A DNA stretch of 64,000 bases from Leptospirillum ferrooxidans C2-3 (GTDB lineage: Bacteria; Nitrospirota; Leptospirillia; Leptospirillales; Leptospirillaceae). Position 1 is the stretch's first letter; the number at the start of each line of letters is the position of its first letter. The stretch lies in assembly GCF_000284315.1 (NCBI RefSeq), contig NC_017094.1, forward strand, positions 310,001 to 374,000. Direction: 5' to 3'. The position numbers were made by a program, and so were the translations under genes. Of the stretch, positions 9,976 through 19,513 are shown in pieces. The notes under the pieces are model-generated. The model had not been told where the DNA came from. It did not search any database and saw nothing but the letters and a program-made list of their open reading frames with translations.

Positions 9976-10668
9976 CTAGCTGTTCTGGATCCGGAACCGG
10001 AAGTTTAGCTGGAACTGCCCTTCGACAGGGTTCCCCTTGTATGTGGCAGGGGCAAACTTCAAGGTTTTCAGGATCCCCAGGGAGACGTGGTTGATGTCGT
10101 CATAGACGGACGGTATGAGCAGCTTGTAATGGGAGATGGCTCCTTTGGGATCGACCCAGACTTCGATGACGACATCGCCTTCTTCATCGGAATCTTTCAT
10201 CTTCTGGGTGTAGAAATTGGAGGTGTCGACCTTCGTCAAAAGCTGAGGAGAAATAAAGTCCGAAGGTGTGCCCTTCGCCGGCGCCGCGGATCCCCATCCC
10301 AAAGAGACCTCGTTTCCGACAGAGGCCACCAGCTGATTTTCCGATGTGGCATTTGCGGCTGGAAGAACGGGAGGTGTGGCCTTCGGTTGGGGGTGGACCC
10401 TCCGGACCACTTTTTTGATCTGGTGGGGAACCGGTTTCGGGGGAGTCGGTTTGGCGATCGGTTTTGGTGGAGCGGGAGGATGGGTCAGTGTGATCCGGAT
10501 TGGTTCCGTCTTTTTATCGGGGATCTCGACGGAAGGAGTCACATGGATGGCGAGCAAAAGCCCTCCTTCCATCAGGATGACAAGAAAGAGGAGTCCATAG
10601 AGTCTGAGTGTCGGATTTTCAAGATAGTCTGAAAAAGCGGACTGTTTCGTTCCGGAAAGGGTACTCAT
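9976..10668 (-). CDS. tonB: TonB energy transducer
   Basis: 230 residues. One N-terminal TM helix (LYGLLFLVILMEGGLLLAIHV) anchors it in the inner membrane. A Pro/Lys-rich spacer (residues 65-95, PPAPPKPIAKPTPPKPVP) spans the periplasm, and a C-terminal TonB domain (EEGDVVIEVWVDPKGAISHYKLL ... VSLGILKTLKFAPATYKGNPVEGQFQLNFRF) engages receptor TonB boxes. It passes energy from ExbB-ExbD to outer-membrane receptors, and two such receptors lie just upstream. Its start overlaps the exbD stop by 4 bases. Confidence 0.93.
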   Translation of the reverse strand: MSTLSGTKQSAFSDYLENPTLRLYGLLFLVILMEGGLLLAIHVTPSVEIPDKKTEPIRITLTHPPAPPKPIAKPTPPKPVPHQIKKVVRRVHPQPKATPPVLPAANATSENQLVASVGNEVSLGWGSAAPAKGTPSDFISPQLLTKVDTSNFYTQKMKDSDEEGDVVIEVWVDPKGAISHYKLLIPSVYDDINHVSLGILKTLKFAPATYKGNPVEGQFQLNFRFRIQNS

Positions 10669-11078
10669 TGTTCTTGTGTCCTGATGGAGAGATTGTCAAA
10701 ACCCAATGTGTTGCAGAGATTCATGACACTGACCAGGGCCTGGAGATGGGAGTCCTTGTCTCCGCTGATAATGATCTGCTCCTTGACCGATGGATCTTTG
10801 GCGATGGCTGCGAGATCGCTTTTCAGCTGGTCTTTTGTCACAGGTGTCTTGTCGAGATAAAGCGCGCCGTTCTCCGTGATGGAAATATTCAGCGTCTTGA
10901 TCTCTTTTTTGATGGGCTGGGTTGCCGCCTTGGGGAGATTGAGCGTAACTCCATTCAGTTTGATCAAAGAGATGGAGATGAAGATGAATACGACGAGCAG
11001 AAAGAACATGATATCAATCATCGGTATCAGTTCGATCCTGGCGCGTTCTTCTTCGGGATGGTCCGAAAAGAGTCTCAT
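10665..11078 (-). CDS. exbD: ExbD/TolR-type proton channel subunit
   Basis: 137 residues with one TM helix near the N terminus (IELIPMIDIMFFLLVVFIFISISL). That helix includes the conserved Asp of ExbD (PMIDIMF) that carries protons. A periplasmic ExbD domain follows, ending in QIIISGDKDSHLQALVSVMNLCNTLGF. It works with ExbB to energise TonB. The 93-base gap to exbB holds a perfect 13-bp hairpin, while the junction with tonB overlaps. The family call is firm. Confidence 0.93.
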   Translation of the reverse strand: MRLFSDHPEEERARIELIPMIDIMFFLLVVFIFISISLIKLNGVTLNLPKAATQPIKKEIKTLNISITENGALYLDKTPVTKDQLKSDLAAIAKDPSVKEQIIISGDKDSHLQALVSVMNLCNTLGFDNLSIRTQEQ

Positions 11079-11128
11079 GAGGTGCTCCTGGTGAAAAAGT
11101 GAATGTTCCCGGAACGGTTGATTGTTAC

Positions 11129-11158
11129 ATCCCGATGAAAAACGATTTTCATCGGGAT
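11129..11158. promoter_or_regulatory. Perfect 13-bp hairpin between exbB and exbD
   Basis: ATCCCGATGAAAA (11129-11141) and TTTTCATCGGGAT (11146-11158) pair fully around a 4-base loop. It sits in the exbB-exbD gap of an operon read on the minus strand, with no T-run after it. It may therefore set mRNA stability or partial termination and so the ExbB:ExbD ratio. Confidence 0.55.
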
Positions 11159-11171
11159 CAGGTGTCTGCGT

Positions 11172-11876
11172 TTATTTGGCAACGGTGGCCGCTCTCGAGA
11201 TGGTTGAGGGACTTCTCTCTGCGGATAATGTCTGCATGCGTTCTCCGGAAGGAACCAGCCTCAGCCTGTCCTGAAGAAGAAACAGGAGTCGGGCAGACGA
11301 TTCGATGGAATTCCGGATTTCCCGGATCATGGTGTTCAACAGGTTGTAGAACCCCAGAGAAACGATTGCGATGACCAGTCCGGTGGCGGTTGCGATCAAG
11401 GCTTCTGCAACTCCGCCGGTGATCTGGGCAGGTTTTCCGAGGCCGGAGACAGACATCACGTGAAAAGAGCCGATGATGCCCATGATGGTTCCCAAAAGAC
11501 CGAGAAGGGGCGCCATGGTAATGGTGGTGTCCAGAAGCCACATTCTCTGCTTGAGTCCTTTTTCTTCGATCAGGGCTTCGGCTTCGACCAGGTGCTCGAG
11601 GTCGCCTGAGGCTGTTTTGTGATCGAGGAAAAGTGCCAGGATCTTGCCGAGGATGAGGTGTGCTCTCTGCGCTTCTTCCAGAAGTCTTCTGATCTCGACG
11701 ATTTCTGATTCTCCCTTGCTGCCTTTTCTGAGAACCGAAAGGATCCTCTCTGTTCCAGTTTTTTCCCGGTTGAGATAAAAGAAACGTTCGATGATGACGG
11801 CAATGGCGATGGCGGACATGGGGATCAAGAGGTACATGATGGGTCCGCCCCTTAAGAGGTAATTGAGTGCATCCAT
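11172..11876 (-). CDS. exbB: ExbB/TolQ/MotA-type proton channel subunit
   Basis: 234 residues with three TM helices: MYLLIPMSAIAIAVIIERFFYL near the N terminus, then TITMAPLLGLLGTIMGIIGSF and ALIATATGLVIAIVSLGFYNLL in the C-terminal half. The second and third are the MotA/TolQ/ExbB signature. It forms the inner-membrane proton channel with ExbD and drives TonB. It is first in the minus-strand operon exbB-exbD-tonB-hypothetical-propeller. The start is ATG 11876 behind aaaggag. A TolQ role is less likely because tonB is adjacent. Confidence 0.93.
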   Translation of the reverse strand: MDALNYLLRGGPIMYLLIPMSAIAIAVIIERFFYLNREKTGTERILSVLRKGSKGESEIVEIRRLLEEAQRAHLILGKILALFLDHKTASGDLEHLVEAEALIEEKGLKQRMWLLDTTITMAPLLGLLGTIMGIIGSFHVMSVSGLGKPAQITGGVAEALIATATGLVIAIVSLGFYNLLNTMIREIRNSIESSARLLFLLQDRLRLVPSGERMQTLSAERSPSTISRAATVAK

Positions 11877-12054
11877 GGTCTGGCTCCTTTTGAGATGTGT
11901 GTTTGTTCTTTCGAAGTAGTCTTAATCATTCCCACTTGGATTGTTTCATGCCAATGTGACCCCAAGGTAAAAATTTGATGAACGGCCTGTCACAGAGAAT
12001 TGGGAGGGGGGAAATTTGGTTTAAGAAATCCAGGAAAGTGAATGAAGATGAAGA

Positions 12055-12092
12055 GATAAAAAAGGAGGTGGCTTTTGATGGGCCACCTCCTT
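12055..12092 (-). terminator. Rho-independent terminator of the first TonB-dependent receptor gene
   Basis: Perfect 11-bp stem (12062-12072 with 12082-12092, AAGGAGGTGGC / GCCACCTCCTT), followed on the minus strand by a run of Ts (A-run at 12058-12063 on the plus strand). It lies 24 bases after the receptor stop. Confidence 0.85.
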
Positions 12093-12115
12093 GAAATTAC
12101 AGGTGCTGTAGGGTC

Positions 12116-15019
12116 CTAGAAGGTAACGGTGACACCTCCGAAAACGTTGATCGGTTCACCCGGGTAGACAAACAGTGTATCGACATTGTTATTGCCTGTC
12201 AGAAATGCCGGGTTATAGTAATTTGTGTTCAAGAGATTGAATGCGTTGAAAAACAACTGGGCGCTCTTGTACCAGCTTGTTGTGGGAAGATCGTAGGCCA
12301 GAATAAGGTTGGTCACGAAATATCCCGGAGAATTGGCTTGGCAATTACAGTTGCCACTAACGCCGCCACCGGTATCGATGACATTCATGTTACCGGTATA
12401 GCGTTCATTGATCGTGGCATGCCATGGTCCTGCTGCATAGTTCAGATCAAGATTGGCCAATTGATTGGGGACAAAGGGAAGTCTGTCTCCGGTATTGCTG
12501 TAAGATCCGAATGACGCACTTAAAAATGTTGCGTTTGTAACGGTGTAGTTTCCGTCGACAGAAAATCCGTCTCCGATGACATATTTGAATTCTGCTTCAA
12601 TTCCTTCCATCTGGGCGGTATTGGCCTGAACGGGAACAACATTCGGAACATTGTTGACGGTGACCAGGGATGTCAGAAGCATGTTCGAGATATAGTCAGA
12701 GTATCCGTCGATGGCGATGAAACCCTTTGTTCCTGTATAACGGGCACCCATCTGGTAATCATTGATAATTTCCGGTTGCACATTCAATTGCTGCTGTCCC
12801 GGTGCGAGTCCCGACCAGAACTGAATGGCTGGGGTGGAATAGGACTGTCCCGCACTTGCATAAAGTTTCAATTCTTTAATGGGGTAGTAGTCAATTCCCA
12901 CATGCGGAAGAAAAACGTCGAAGTTTTGACCAGCGGTGATTCCTCCTTCTCCGTGTCCCTGGCTTGTGATGTAGGCCAGATTGGCTCCAGTCAAGTGTTC
13001 GGAATACTGCTCTCCGACCTCCATGGCCCGGAAACCTGCACTCACCAGCACCTGATGGGTCGGTCGCCAGTGGTCCTCAAGATAACCTCCGATGGTCAAG
13101 AGCTCATTGGAAGCATCCTGGGCATTTCCGGTGATATTGGGCGAAAGCAACGGATTGTTTGCATAGAGATAATTGGAATCAGAAAGCCTGAACCCGACAT
13201 GAAGGGTATTTTGCCCAATAATGGGGGTCAGACTGTTCCAGAGCTTGATGGTGCTTTCGACGATGTCTCCGACTTTGAACCCCTGACCCTCGATATAGCT
13301 GAAGTTGAAGGGGTTCTGTGAGGTCGATCCACCGCTTGACTGCTGCCCTCCATAAGTAGGCGTCAGATTCTGGAAGCTCCCTCCTCCGGGAATCTGGTTT
13401 GTTCCGGTGGAAGTGACCGGAACGTTGATGACTCCGTAAGGAGTGATCAAGGCGAAGGCATTATTTTTGATTGTGACAGAATCATTGATCTTGTTTTCTG
13501 ACTGCAGGGTGAACATGTAGCGTTCTGAAATCCAGTCCTTGTAGTAAGGTGAATTGGGTGTGTTGACCCCATTGGCATATCCGGTGTTCTCCCCATTGGG
13601 CAGCCCGTTGTAGGTGGCGCCGAATGAATTGAAATCCTGGACGGTCATGGAGGAGCCACGATCATAGTTTTTGTAGGCTCCGGTAAACATGAGCTTGACG
13701 TATCCATTCGAGAGATACTTGCTGATGTTTCCGTAATCCTGGATTTCCTGATAGTTCGTATATTCCTGAAAGCCGTTCATGTTCAGAAAGGAGAGGTCAT
13801 TATATCCCGCAGCATTGACTTTTGTGTTTAAACCGGTATTTGTGATCAGGGAGGTATAATAGAGTCCGTAATTTCCCATTCCGGAAGTGATCTGGGTATA
13901 GGCATCCTTGGTGGGCTGTACCAGATGAATATTGATGGCGCAACCGGAGGCATAGTTCCCAAGCTGTTGCGATGTGGTGACACCCCTCTGGATGTCGACA
14001 GAGGAAATGTCATTGTTCATGAGGTTCAGGTCATAGACCATACCGCCGTCCTGGTTCACATTCTGGGGAACTCCCTCGACGGAAAACTCGATATTGGAAC
14101 CACCGGAAGGAGCAGAGTTGGAACCACCCGTAGTATAGCCCCGGCACATGAAGTAGTTCATTCCGCCAGTGATACCGTTGGCGCCTGAACGCGAATAGTA
14201 ATTGACTGAAGGCGTCTGCATCAGGACATACCCGATACCGGTTGTCTGGTTTTCTGCAAATTTCTTTCTGCCGACAATGGTCATTGCGCCGGTATTATCC
14301 TGAATTTTCTTGTTTGCCTCTGCGTTGATGTCAGCTTCTGCCAGACGATTCAGACGAAGCGGAAAATTATGAGATGTGTTTCCATTGATCGCTATTTTTT
14401 CCGAGAGGGGAAAATAGCCTTTTTTGGTGATCTGTACAAGGTAGTCTCCAGACGGGATATTGTTCAGTGAGAAATGTCCTGAGTTGTCGGATCCCACCGT
14501 GTAAATTTCATTGGTGCGGGTGTTTTTGACAGCCATTTGGGCAGAAAGGGGAATCTTGTTGTCCCCATGGCCCTCATAGATATTTCCGGATAAAAGAGAG
14601 TTTCCTGTCGAGAGGGGCAAGACCTGAAAGTTCATTTCTCCGACTGTATTCCCTTTCAGGATTCCTTCTTTTTTCTGAAGCGAAAAGCTTCCTCCACCGG
14701 CAATGATCTGATAGTTGCCAGGTGCCAGATGAGAGAAAATGAAAGCTCCCTGAGCATCGGTTTTTTTGGTGACGACTTCTCCTGTGCCGTTGTTTTTTAA
14801 GGCAACGGGAACACTTGAAAGCGGTTTCTTGTCTTTACTGGAAAAGATCGTTCCATAAATCACAGAGGAAGCTGCTACCGACGGGGCAGAGGCTTCCTTT
14901 CCCGATGCGGATGCATCAGGAGCCGACTGACCGTACGATAAAGGTCCGTTCCATTGACTGACAAGAAAAATCCCGGCCAAAGCCGCGATATTCTTGAGGG
15001 TCTTTTCTTTTCTGATCAC
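12116..15019 (-). CDS. TonB-dependent outer-membrane receptor with two N-terminal carboxypeptidase-like domains
   Basis: 967 residues. A signal peptide is followed by two CarboxypepD_reg-like beta-sandwich repeats (about residues 50-125 and 145-215; for example QGAFIFSHLAPGNYQI and SGHFSLNNIPSGDYLVQI). A plug (about 230-380, with YYSRSGANGITGGMNYFMCRGY and VDIQRGVTTSQQLGN) and a 22-strand-type barrel follow, ending in the outer-membrane signature VTVTF. It should import a bound substrate with energy from the adjacent TonB system; iron or another metal chelate is plausible but not shown. Start: GTG 15019 after aaaggggg. It is paralogous over its full length to the split receptor at 16389-21688. 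Confidence 0.92.
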   Translation of the reverse strand: MIRKEKTLKNIAALAGIFLVSQWNGPLSYGQSAPDASASGKEASAPSVAASSVIYGTIFSSKDKKPLSSVPVALKNNGTGEVVTKKTDAQGAFIFSHLAPGNYQIIAGGGSFSLQKKEGILKGNTVGEMNFQVLPLSTGNSLLSGNIYEGHGDNKIPLSAQMAVKNTRTNEIYTVGSDNSGHFSLNNIPSGDYLVQITKKGYFPLSEKIAINGNTSHNFPLRLNRLAEADINAEANKKIQDNTGAMTIVGRKKFAENQTTGIGYVLMQTPSVNYYSRSGANGITGGMNYFMCRGYTTGGSNSAPSGGSNIEFSVEGVPQNVNQDGGMVYDLNLMNNDISSVDIQRGVTTSQQLGNYASGCAINIHLVQPTKDAYTQITSGMGNYGLYYTSLITNTGLNTKVNAAGYNDLSFLNMNGFQEYTNYQEIQDYGNISKYLSNGYVKLMFTGAYKNYDRGSSMTVQDFNSFGATYNGLPNGENTGYANGVNTPNSPYYKDWISERYMFTLQSENKINDSVTIKNNAFALITPYGVINVPVTSTGTNQIPGGGSFQNLTPTYGGQQSSGGSTSQNPFNFSYIEGQGFKVGDIVESTIKLWNSLTPIIGQNTLHVGFRLSDSNYLYANNPLLSPNITGNAQDASNELLTIGGYLEDHWRPTHQVLVSAGFRAMEVGEQYSEHLTGANLAYITSQGHGEGGITAGQNFDVFLPHVGIDYYPIKELKLYASAGQSYSTPAIQFWSGLAPGQQQLNVQPEIINDYQMGARYTGTKGFIAIDGYSDYISNMLLTSLVTVNNVPNVVPVQANTAQMEGIEAEFKYVIGDGFSVDGNYTVTNATFLSASFGSYSNTGDRLPFVPNQLANLDLNYAAGPWHATINERYTGNMNVIDTGGGVSGNCNCQANSPGYFVTNLILAYDLPTTSWYKSAQLFFNAFNLLNTNYYNPAFLTGNNNVDTLFVYPGEPINVFGGVTVTF

Positions 15020-15281
15020 CTATTCCCCCTTTGTAAAATGTCCAAAATGAGACTTTTTGAGTTTGTCCAAAAATGTTTGCGCAGCTCTTTCTGTCCCGAA
15101 CGGCACATAGGCCAGTTTGGTTGTGGGGATAATAAGGGAAGAGGAATAAATGGCGGTTAGGGTCTGGTGAACGGGGTGTCATTCAATCTTGATGGGATCT
15201 TGATGTTTTTGGGAAGGTCTTGCTTCCAAGATGGATGAATGGGAGATGGTTCTCTCAAGATCGGGGCAGGGGAGGGTTTTC

Positions 15282-16037
15282 TTAATCTTCCCATCGATCC
15301 TTGAATCGGTATCCGATTCCCCGAAGCGTTTCGATGAATCGGGGGCGATCTGAAGGGTCCTTCAGTTTTTTTCTCAGGGAATAGACATGGACTTTCAGGT
15401 TATCATCGCCGACAGGGTTGTCATCGCTCCAGAGCTCAGAGAGCAACTCTTCTTTTGATATGGCGTGTCCCTGATGCTCGATCAGATACTGGAGAATGAT
15501 GAACTCCATTCTTGTCAGGGAGATTTTCTTGCCGTCCACAAAAAGCTCTCTCCGGACACTGTCAAAGGAGAGCGGACCAAAGGACAGGGAGATTTTTTTG
15601 GTGGCCAGCTTTTCTTTTTTGATTTGACATCTGCGAATGAGTGACTTGATCCGGGTCAACATTTCCCGGGCCGAAAATGGCTTGACCATAAAATCGTCAG
15701 CCCCTTCGAGAAGGGCATGTGTCCCGACATCGGGATTGTGGTTTGCGGATATCCCCATTATGGGGGAGTTTTTCAATTCCGGATGGGAGCGGATGAATCG
15801 ACAAACCTCAACCCCTGAGACCTCCGGAAGCATCCAGTCGATGATACAGAAGATCTTGACTTTTTTGCTCGCCATTTTGCGGAGTGCCCATATGGCCTCG
15901 TCGCCTCCCTGGGCGACTGCGACCTGATAACGCTCTCTTAGGAGGAAGTGTTTCAAGAAAGCAATCTGCTCTGCTTCATCCTCGATCAAGAGTATGGTCG
16001 GTCTCGGGTCTTCCATCATATCGGTTTCATGAATCAT
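15282..16037 (-). CDS. Orphan OmpR/PhoB-family response regulator
   Basis: 251 residues. The receiver domain (about 13-130) has the acidic pocket EDE, the phospho-acceptor Asp in IIDWMLPE and the conserved Lys in MVKPF. The C-terminal winged helix (about 155-248) has the usual RRELFVDGKKISLTRMEF and LKVHVYSLRKKL segments and ends in the GIGYRF element. It should bind DNA when phosphorylated. No histidine kinase is nearby. Sitting between two TonB-dependent receptor genes on the same strand, it may control one or both; that is inference from position. The start ATG 16037 has ggag 9 bases upstream. Confidence 0.93.
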   Translation of the reverse strand: MIHETDMMEDPRPTILLIEDEAEQIAFLKHFLLRERYQVAVAQGGDEAIWALRKMASKKVKIFCIIDWMLPEVSGVEVCRFIRSHPELKNSPIMGISANHNPDVGTHALLEGADDFMVKPFSAREMLTRIKSLIRRCQIKKEKLATKKISLSFGPLSFDSVRRELFVDGKKISLTRMEFIILQYLIEHQGHAISKEELLSELWSDDNPVGDDNLKVHVYSLRKKLKDPSDRPRFIETLRGIGYRFKDRWED

Positions 16038-16388
16038 CTATTGCTCCGGGAGAATCGACCCGACCCGATTTGGCATCAGGATCGATTGTTTGTTGAAAGA
16101 CTTTCAATTCAGAGTTTTTATGCTGAAACTCAAAAACAGGATAAAAAACAGAAACTTTATTGAGATATTGATTTTTTCAGCAACCCATAGAGAGGATAAA
16201 AAAGGCAGATCAACTTTGGGTCAATTTTTGGTTAATATTTGGGGTCAAAAATGATTTCAGGAAGAGAAAGAAAAAAGTTGCGGATGAGATGGAGTTTTTT
16301 AAAGCTTGATAGGGAGCCGATTGGGGAAACTGCCGTTAGGCAGCTTCCCGTCGGTTGTTATTGTCGAGCTCAAAAAATGAATCAAAAT
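16038..16388. other. Intergenic region with a hairpin after the second receptor gene
   Basis: 351 bases without a convincing gene. At 16318-16355 an imperfect hairpin (CCGAttGGGGAAaCTGCC pairing with GGCAGcTTCCCgTCGG) lies 34 bases after the receptor stop on the minus strand. It may be a terminator, though no T-run follows directly. The rest is AT-rich upstream sequence of the response regulator with no clear sites. Confidence 0.4.
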
Positions 16389-18657
16389 TTAAAAGGTGAC
16401 TTTGACTCCGGCAAAAAGATTGACCGGTTCTCCAGGGTAGACGAAGAGCGTTGCCAGGTTGTTGGCGGTAGCGGCATTTCCTGAGCCGTAATAGCCGGCC
16501 GGGTTGTAGTAGTTGGTATTAAGAAGATTGTATGCCGACAAATAGAGGTTCGCGGCCTTGTACCATCCGTCGACCTTCGGCAGGTCATAGGAAGCATAGA
16601 GATCGGTCACGAAATACCCAGGAACATTGTCCTGAGGATTCCCGGGCGTTCCCGACATGTCGACGACATTCATCATCCCGGTGTACCGCTCGTCAACTGT
16701 GATGTGGTACGGACCATGGTCGTAGGAAAGTGCGAGATTTCCCATGTCCAGAGGAATGAACGGAATCATGTCCCCGGCGAAGTTCTGGCCGCTGGCGGGA
16801 GTATTTCCCAGAACATTATTCATGTAGGTGAAGTTTGCGGAACCTGTAAAACCCAAACCCAGATCGATTTTGCCTTCTGCCTCGATTCCCTGCTGACGGG
16901 CTTGGGCGATATTTTCAAACTGGGTGAAGGTCGTTGTCCCGGAAGTGAAGGGTACTGCGACCGGCATATTGGTCAGATAATCGCTGTAAACATCCAGAGC
17001 GACGAATCCTTTTTGAGTCGAATACCGTGTTCCAACACTCAGATCCCAAACATTTTCGGGTTGAACTCCCCCCACCAATGAACCGGAGGAGAATCCCTTG
17101 TAGTCGAACATCGCGGGAGGCGCGAAGGACTCACCACCCGTGACATAAAGCTTCCAATGCTCGTTGGGGTAGTAGTTCAGTCCGACATGGGGCATGGGGA
17201 TCAACATCGATCCTCCGTTGCTGACACCCTGGCCTGCTGCCGAAAAGTCTGAGCTGGGGACCTGGTCATTATAGTACTGGGCGATACTCGCAACCCGGAA
17301 TCCGACATTGATCAGGACCTGATCCACTGGTCGGTAATGGTCCTCGAGGTATCCCACAATACTTGTCTGGGAGTAGATCGCATCGTTTGTTCCACCAACA
17401 ATATTGCCACCCAACAAAGGATCGATGTAGTAATGGTAGGTTGCGTACTGACCTTTCATTCCCAGATAGAGATTGTCGTCTTTCCAGAGCCGGTACTTGA
17501 CCTCGGCAATATCTCCCGCCTTGTATCCCTCTGCCTGATAATAGTTCTGGAGGAACTGGTACCCAAGCTGGCCGCTCATGTTTGGAGCGATGGAACCTGA
17601 GGTAGACGAAGTACAGGAGGTCCCGTTGCAGCTCCCGAATCCCGCCGGCATGCTTGTACTTCCGTAAGGCTCCACATTTGCATATAGAGAGTTTTTCACC
17701 CGGATCGACGGGGTGATCTGGTCCTTGACGCCCAGATCCAGCATGAACCGCCCGTATTCCCAATTTTTGAAAAACGGCGAATTGGGCGTATCTCCCGGGT
17801 TGGTCGGGTTACTATAGCTCGGACCGCCATTGTTGGTCGGGCCGTAGGTATTGTAATTCGCGAGACTCATCGATGCGCCGCGGTCATAGGATTTGTAATT
17901 CGCTGTGGTGATGAAGTAAAGCTTCCCTCCCGTCAGATACTTTGTAAGATTCCCGTAATACTGGTATTCGGTAAGAGGAGTGAACTGCTGGAAGCCATCC
18001 TGGTGAATGATGGTGAAGTCGTTGTAGCCACCGATGTTTGTGATCGAATTGATCCCTGAGTTGTTGATGTAGCTTGTGTAATAGAGCCCGTAGGAACCGC
18101 CTCCGGCGTTGACAGTCTGAAAGGCATCCTGCATGGGATCAACCAGATGGAAGTTCACGGAACATCCCGCCGCGTAGTTTCCGGTTTCCCGGGATGTTGT
18201 CACACCCCTGTTGACGGTTGCGGACTTGATGTCGGTGTTCATGATCCCGAGATCATAGACTTCCCCGCCATCGGCTTCAATGTTCATCGGAACGCCTTCA
18301 ACCGACATTTCAATTCCGGCATTTCCGTTCGGATTGGTGTTGGCGCCGCCCACTGTATAGCCACGGCAGGACATGTAGTTCATTCCCCCTGAGATACCCT
18401 GAGCTCCGGAACGGGAATAGTACTCGATACCCGGCGTGTTCTGCATGAGGGTATAGCCCGCACCGGTTGTCAGATTCTGCTGAAATTTCTTCTGGTCAAC
18501 AATGGAAATGGCACCGGTATTGTCCTGGATTCTCTTGTTTCCCTCCGCACGGATTTCGGCTCGCGCCATGCGATTGAATTGAAGTGAGATATTTTCTCTT
18601 GTCTTCCCGCTGACATCGACCGTTTCGGAGACTGGAACTGTAGATTGCAACTACTTT
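16389..18657 (-). pseudogene. TonB-dependent receptor, C-terminal part (split by IS21-family element)
   Basis: About 750 residues with no start of its own. It contains the end of the second N-terminal domain, a complete plug (MNYMSCRGYTVGG, VNRGVTTSRETGNYAAG) and the barrel up to the terminal VKVTF. It aligns with the intact receptor at 12116-15019 from about residue 206 onward (for example NKRIQDNTGAISIVDQKKF against NKKIQDNTGAMTIVGRKKF). Without a signal peptide it cannot reach the outer membrane. The matching N-terminal part is on the far side of the insertion element, but the junction does not rejoin cleanly: VPVS here repeats VPVN there. The two parts may come from different receptors. 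Confidence 0.85.
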
Positions 18658-18700
18658 TGACCCCTTTTTGAAAAATAAAATTGACCCCCCTTCCTCCCGG

Positions 18701-19513
18701 TTAAAGTGAGGCTTTGATTTCTCCTTCCCCTTGCGAGATAAGCGAAGATGGGGATGGTTTTGCGCTCTTTCGCCGATGGATTTTGTCCCGGACACGATAG
18801 CTCGATCCCTGGATAGGGAAAATCCGGGCATGATGAACCAGCCGGTCAATAATGGCCGCCGCCACGACAGAGTCGGGAAAGATCTTTCCCCAGTCTTCGA
18901 ACCCGTAGTTGCTGGTCAGAAGGATCGATCCTTTCTCGTAACGGATGGAGACCAGCTGAAAGAGCAGGTTGGCCTCTTCCCGGGTAATCGGGGTGTATCC
19001 GACCTCGTCGATGATCAGGACATGGTACCGGGAATATGCCAGGAGGCTCGCCGGCAGGGTGCCGTTCCGGACCGACAGAGACAGATCCCGCAAGAGAGCG
19101 GGGAGGGTGAGGAACAGAACGCGCTTTTTGGCTTGGCAGGCCTTGATGCCGATCGCCACGGCCAGATGTGTTTTCCCGACGCCAGGCGGTCCAAGGAAAA
19201 CAAGATTCTCGGCCTTCTCCAGAAAGTCGAGCGTTCCCAAGCGGACCAAGGTTTTTTCCTCCAGGGAGGGCTGGAAAGAAAAGTCGAACTCCTCCAGGGT
19301 GCGGAGGAAAGGGAACCGGGCCAGAGTTATTTTGGTGCGGACCGACCGGTCGGTCTTTCCCCGGGTTTCTTCATCCAGAAGAAGAGCCAGGTATTCCTCG
19401 TACTGGAGCTGGTTCTTGGCCGCTTCTTCGGCCAGAGGGCGGTAAAGGTCGATCAGTCCCTTTAAACTCAGGGTCCGGAGTTGCTGAGTGATCCGCTGGT
19501 GGAGGTCAGTCAT
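18701..19513 (-). CDS. istB: IS21 IstB-like ATP-binding transposition helper
   Basis: 270 residues from ATG 19513, the usual IstB length; it overlaps the istA end by 8 bases. An AAA+ ATPase with Walker A (LGPPGVGKTHLAVAIG, about residue 110) and Walker B (VLIIDEVGY). Sensor and arginine-finger regions follow (ILLTSNYGFEDWGKIFPD, AIIDRLVHHARIF). IstB works with IstA in target selection and strand transfer. The frame stays open upstream of 19513, but similarity to the family starts at MTDLHQRITQQL. Confidence 0.95.
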   Translation of the reverse strand: MTDLHQRITQQLRTLSLKGLIDLYRPLAEEAAKNQLQYEEYLALLLDEETRGKTDRSVRTKITLARFPFLRTLEEFDFSFQPSLEEKTLVRLGTLDFLEKAENLVFLGPPGVGKTHLAVAIGIKACQAKKRVLFLTLPALLRDLSLSVRNGTLPASLLAYSRYHVLIIDEVGYTPITREEANLLFQLVSIRYEKGSILLTSNYGFEDWGKIFPDSVVAAAIIDRLVHHARIFPIQGSSYRVRDKIHRRKSAKPSPSSLISQGEGEIKASL

